Assembly (NCBI GenBank): GCA_022709925.1
Contig: JAKLHX010000065.1
Location: forward strand, 1 to 6,481
DNA length: 6,481 nt
Origin: Candidatus Margulisiibacteriota bacterium
Lineage (GTDB): Bacteria; Margulisbacteria; WOR-1; JAKLHX01
Direction: 5' to 3'
The notes beneath the pieces are model-generated. The model made no database searches. It was not told the origin of the DNA and saw nothing but the letters and a program-made list of their open reading frames with translations. The translations under genes and the position numbers were made by a program. This document shows positions 5,459 to 6,481 of this stretch, piece after piece. Position 1 is the stretch's first letter, and each line of letters opens with the position of its first letter.

Positions 5459-5857
5459 TCACCATATATAAAATAAAACTTCGCCGCCGACCTTCTGCTT
5501 CCGGGCTTCCTTATCTGGCATGATCCCCTTGGAAGTGGATATGACCGCAGTACCGAATCCGCTCTGGACCCTTGGGATGCTGTCATTCGCAACATATACG
5601 TGTCTTCCCGGAGAGCTCATCCTCTTCATCATGTTTATCGCATTTTTCATCTTCTTGTTCTGCTTGAAATGCAATTTAAGGGTTTTCTTACTGCCTTTGG
5701 AACTTACTTCAAAATTGCTGATATATCCTTCTTGCTTCAATACTTCGGCGATCTTTGCCTTGACCTTTGAAGACGGCATCTCCACCTCACTGCCGTTCAC
5801 TCTGACCTGGTTCATGATTCTTGACAACATATCGCCTATAGGATCTGTTAAAACCAT
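5459..5857 (-). CDS. rpsH: 30S ribosomal protein S8
   Basis: S8 is a primary binder of helix 21 of 16S rRNA and nucleates assembly of the central domain. In E. coli it also represses its own operon; I see no obvious copy of that mRNA target in the short gaps here. The 132-residue product has the usual size, with TDPIGDMLSRIMNQ at 4-17, the linker region SSPGRHVYVANDSIPRV at 81-97, and the C-terminal signature GTAVISTSKGIMPDKEAR at 102-119 followed by VGGEVLFYIW. The ATG is preceded by AAAGGAG at good spacing, in a 20-base gap after rpsN. Confidence 0.98.
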   Translation of the reverse strand: MVLTDPIGDMLSRIMNQVRVNGSEVEMPSSKVKAKIAEVLKQEGYISNFEVSSKGSKKTLKLHFKQNKKMKNAINMMKRMSSPGRHVYVANDSIPRVQSGFGTAVISTSKGIMPDKEARKQKVGGEVLFYIW

Positions 5858-5877
5858 CTTTTGCTCCTTTTAGATTG

Positions 5878-6063
5878 TTACCAGCTCGACTTGGTCACAC
5901 CGGGGATCACTCCCTGATGGGCAAGGGACCTGAAACATATCCTGCACAATCCGAATTTTTTCAAGTAAGATCTGGGCCTTCCGCACTGTCTGCACCTTGA
6001 CCTTCTCCTTGTGGAGAATTTTACTTTTTTTACCGTTTTTGCCAGCCAAGAAGTCTTTCCCAC
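5878..6063 (-). CDS. rpsN: 30S ribosomal protein S14, short zinc-binding type (type Z)
   Basis: S14 binds in the head of the small subunit close to S3 and S10. The 61-residue product is the short zinc form: C24-x2-C27 and C40-x2-C43 form the zinc site, in RCRQCGRPRSYLKKFGLCRI. The ending AHQGVIPGVTKSSW is typical of the family. The longer, cysteine-free form of about 100 residues is not present here. The start is GTG at 6063: the codon directly upstream in frame is TAA, and GGAGG is 6 bases before it, so no ATG start is possible. The gene sits between rplE and rpsH, as in Bacillus, 13 bases after the rplE stop. Confidence 0.98.
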   Translation of the reverse strand: MGKTSWLAKTVKKVKFSTRRRSRCRQCGRPRSYLKKFGLCRICFRSLAHQGVIPGVTKSSW

Positions 6064-6069
6064 TTATTT

Positions 6070-6074
6070 CCTCC
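6070..6074 (-). promoter_or_regulatory. Ribosome binding site fixing the GTG start of rpsN
   Basis: The minus strand reads GGAGG 6 bases before the GTG at 6063, within the 13-base rplE-rpsN gap. An in-frame TAA (6064-6066) stands directly before the GTG, so this site and codon are the only plausible start. Confidence 0.8.
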
Positions 6075-6076
6075 TA

Positions 6077-6481
6077 TTAAGTCCTGAAAGGAACTCCCAA
6101 TAATTTAAGAAGTTCTCTAGCTTCGTTATCAGTTTTAGCCGTCGTACAGATAGTGATATCCATCCCTCTTATCTTGTCGATCTTGTCATAATCGACCTCA
6201 GGGAATATCAACTGCTCGGTGACGCCCAAAGTATAGTTGCCTCTGCCGTCAAAAGACTTGGGAGAAACCCCTTTAAAGTCCCTTATTTTAGGAAGGCTTA
6301 TGTTGATAAGCTTGTCCAGGAACTGGAACATCCTCTTTCCGCGCAACGTCACTTTGCATCCTATCGGCTGTTTGGCACGGAGCTTGAAAACGGCGATGGA
6401 TTTTTTTGCTTTCGTTATCAGAGGTTTTTGTCCGGTGATCATCGCTATTTCCTGCACGGCAACATCAAGGGCCTTGGAGTC
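6077..6481 (-). CDS. rplE: 50S ribosomal protein L5, N-terminus outside window
   Basis: L5 binds 5S rRNA and contacts the P-site tRNA from the central protuberance. The frame is open to the right edge, giving 134 residues; a full L5 is about 180, so roughly 45 N-terminal residues are missing. The first visible residues, DSKALDVAVQEIAMITGQKP, continue the conserved L5 region without a break. The GTG at 6457 is therefore an internal valine codon, not the start. Other landmarks are ITKAKKSIAVFKLRAKQPIG, VTLRGKRMFQFLDKLINISL, the loop RDFKGVSPKSFDGRGNYTLG, FPEVDYDKIDKIRGMDITI and the end ELLKLLGVPF. rpsN follows after 13 bases. Confidence 0.97.
   Translation of the reverse strand, partial: DSKALDVAVQEIAMITGQKPLITKAKKSIAVFKLRAKQPIGCKVTLRGKRMFQFLDKLINISLPKIRDFKGVSPKSFDGRGNYTLGVTEQLIFPEVDYDKIDKIRGMDITICTTAKTDNEARELLKLLGVPFRT

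Noticed and set aside
6455..6457. GTG as the start of L5
   Set aside because: Conserved L5 sequence (DSKALDVA) continues in frame upstream to the window edge, so this is an internal valine codon and the gene is cut by the window.

Overview
This window is a stretch of bacterial ribosomal-protein operon (the spc operon running into the start of the alpha operon). Every supported gene lies on the minus strand, so transcription runs from the right end to the left. The order in that direction is rplE (5' end cut), rpsN, rpsH, rplF, rplR, rpsE, rplO, secY, adk, map, infA, rpmJ, rpsM. It then continues into an unrecognised 40-codon ORF and the first 12 codons of another unrecognised gene cut by the left edge. 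There are no RNA genes, mobile elements, CRISPR arrays or visible terminators, and no gene-free stretch longer than about 30 bases.

The host is clearly a bacterium. It has L36 and IF-1, a bacterial SecY, Shine-Dalgarno sites and the secY-adk-map-infA-rpmJ-rpsM order familiar from Bacillus-like genomes. TGA is used as a stop (map, adk, rplO, rpsH), so the standard bacterial code applies and recoded-UGA lineages are excluded. S14 is the short zinc-binding type, L36 has its full zinc ribbon and adenylate kinase has a four-cysteine LID. L30 (rpmD) is missing between rpsE and rplO, a loss known in Cyanobacteria, Chlamydiae and candidate-phyla-radiation bacteria. S11 (rpsK) does not follow rpsM. 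Together with the moderate G+C this suggests an uncultivated or deep-branching bacterial lineage, but I cannot name the phylum from this window.

Right part (about 3570-6481): 50S and 30S proteins L5, S14, S8, L6, L18, S5 and L15, with gaps of 0-20 bases. Middle part (about 1692-3573): the translocon channel SecY, then adenylate kinase and methionine aminopeptidase, joined by ATGA stop/start overlaps or a gap of a few bases that suggest translational coupling. Left part (about 213-941): IF-1, L36 and S13. These genes couple ribosome assembly, initiation, N-terminal methionine removal, membrane insertion and adenylate balance in one growth-linked transcript.

The left end (1-185) is the only part that departs from the conserved plan. 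Where rpsK is expected there is a lysine-rich 40-residue ORF with an AT-rich 3' half, followed by a gene start with a strong ribosome binding site. I see no new biological system here. The items worth checking are the missing rpsK and rpmD, the odd left end, and an L18 that lacks the usual basic N-terminus.
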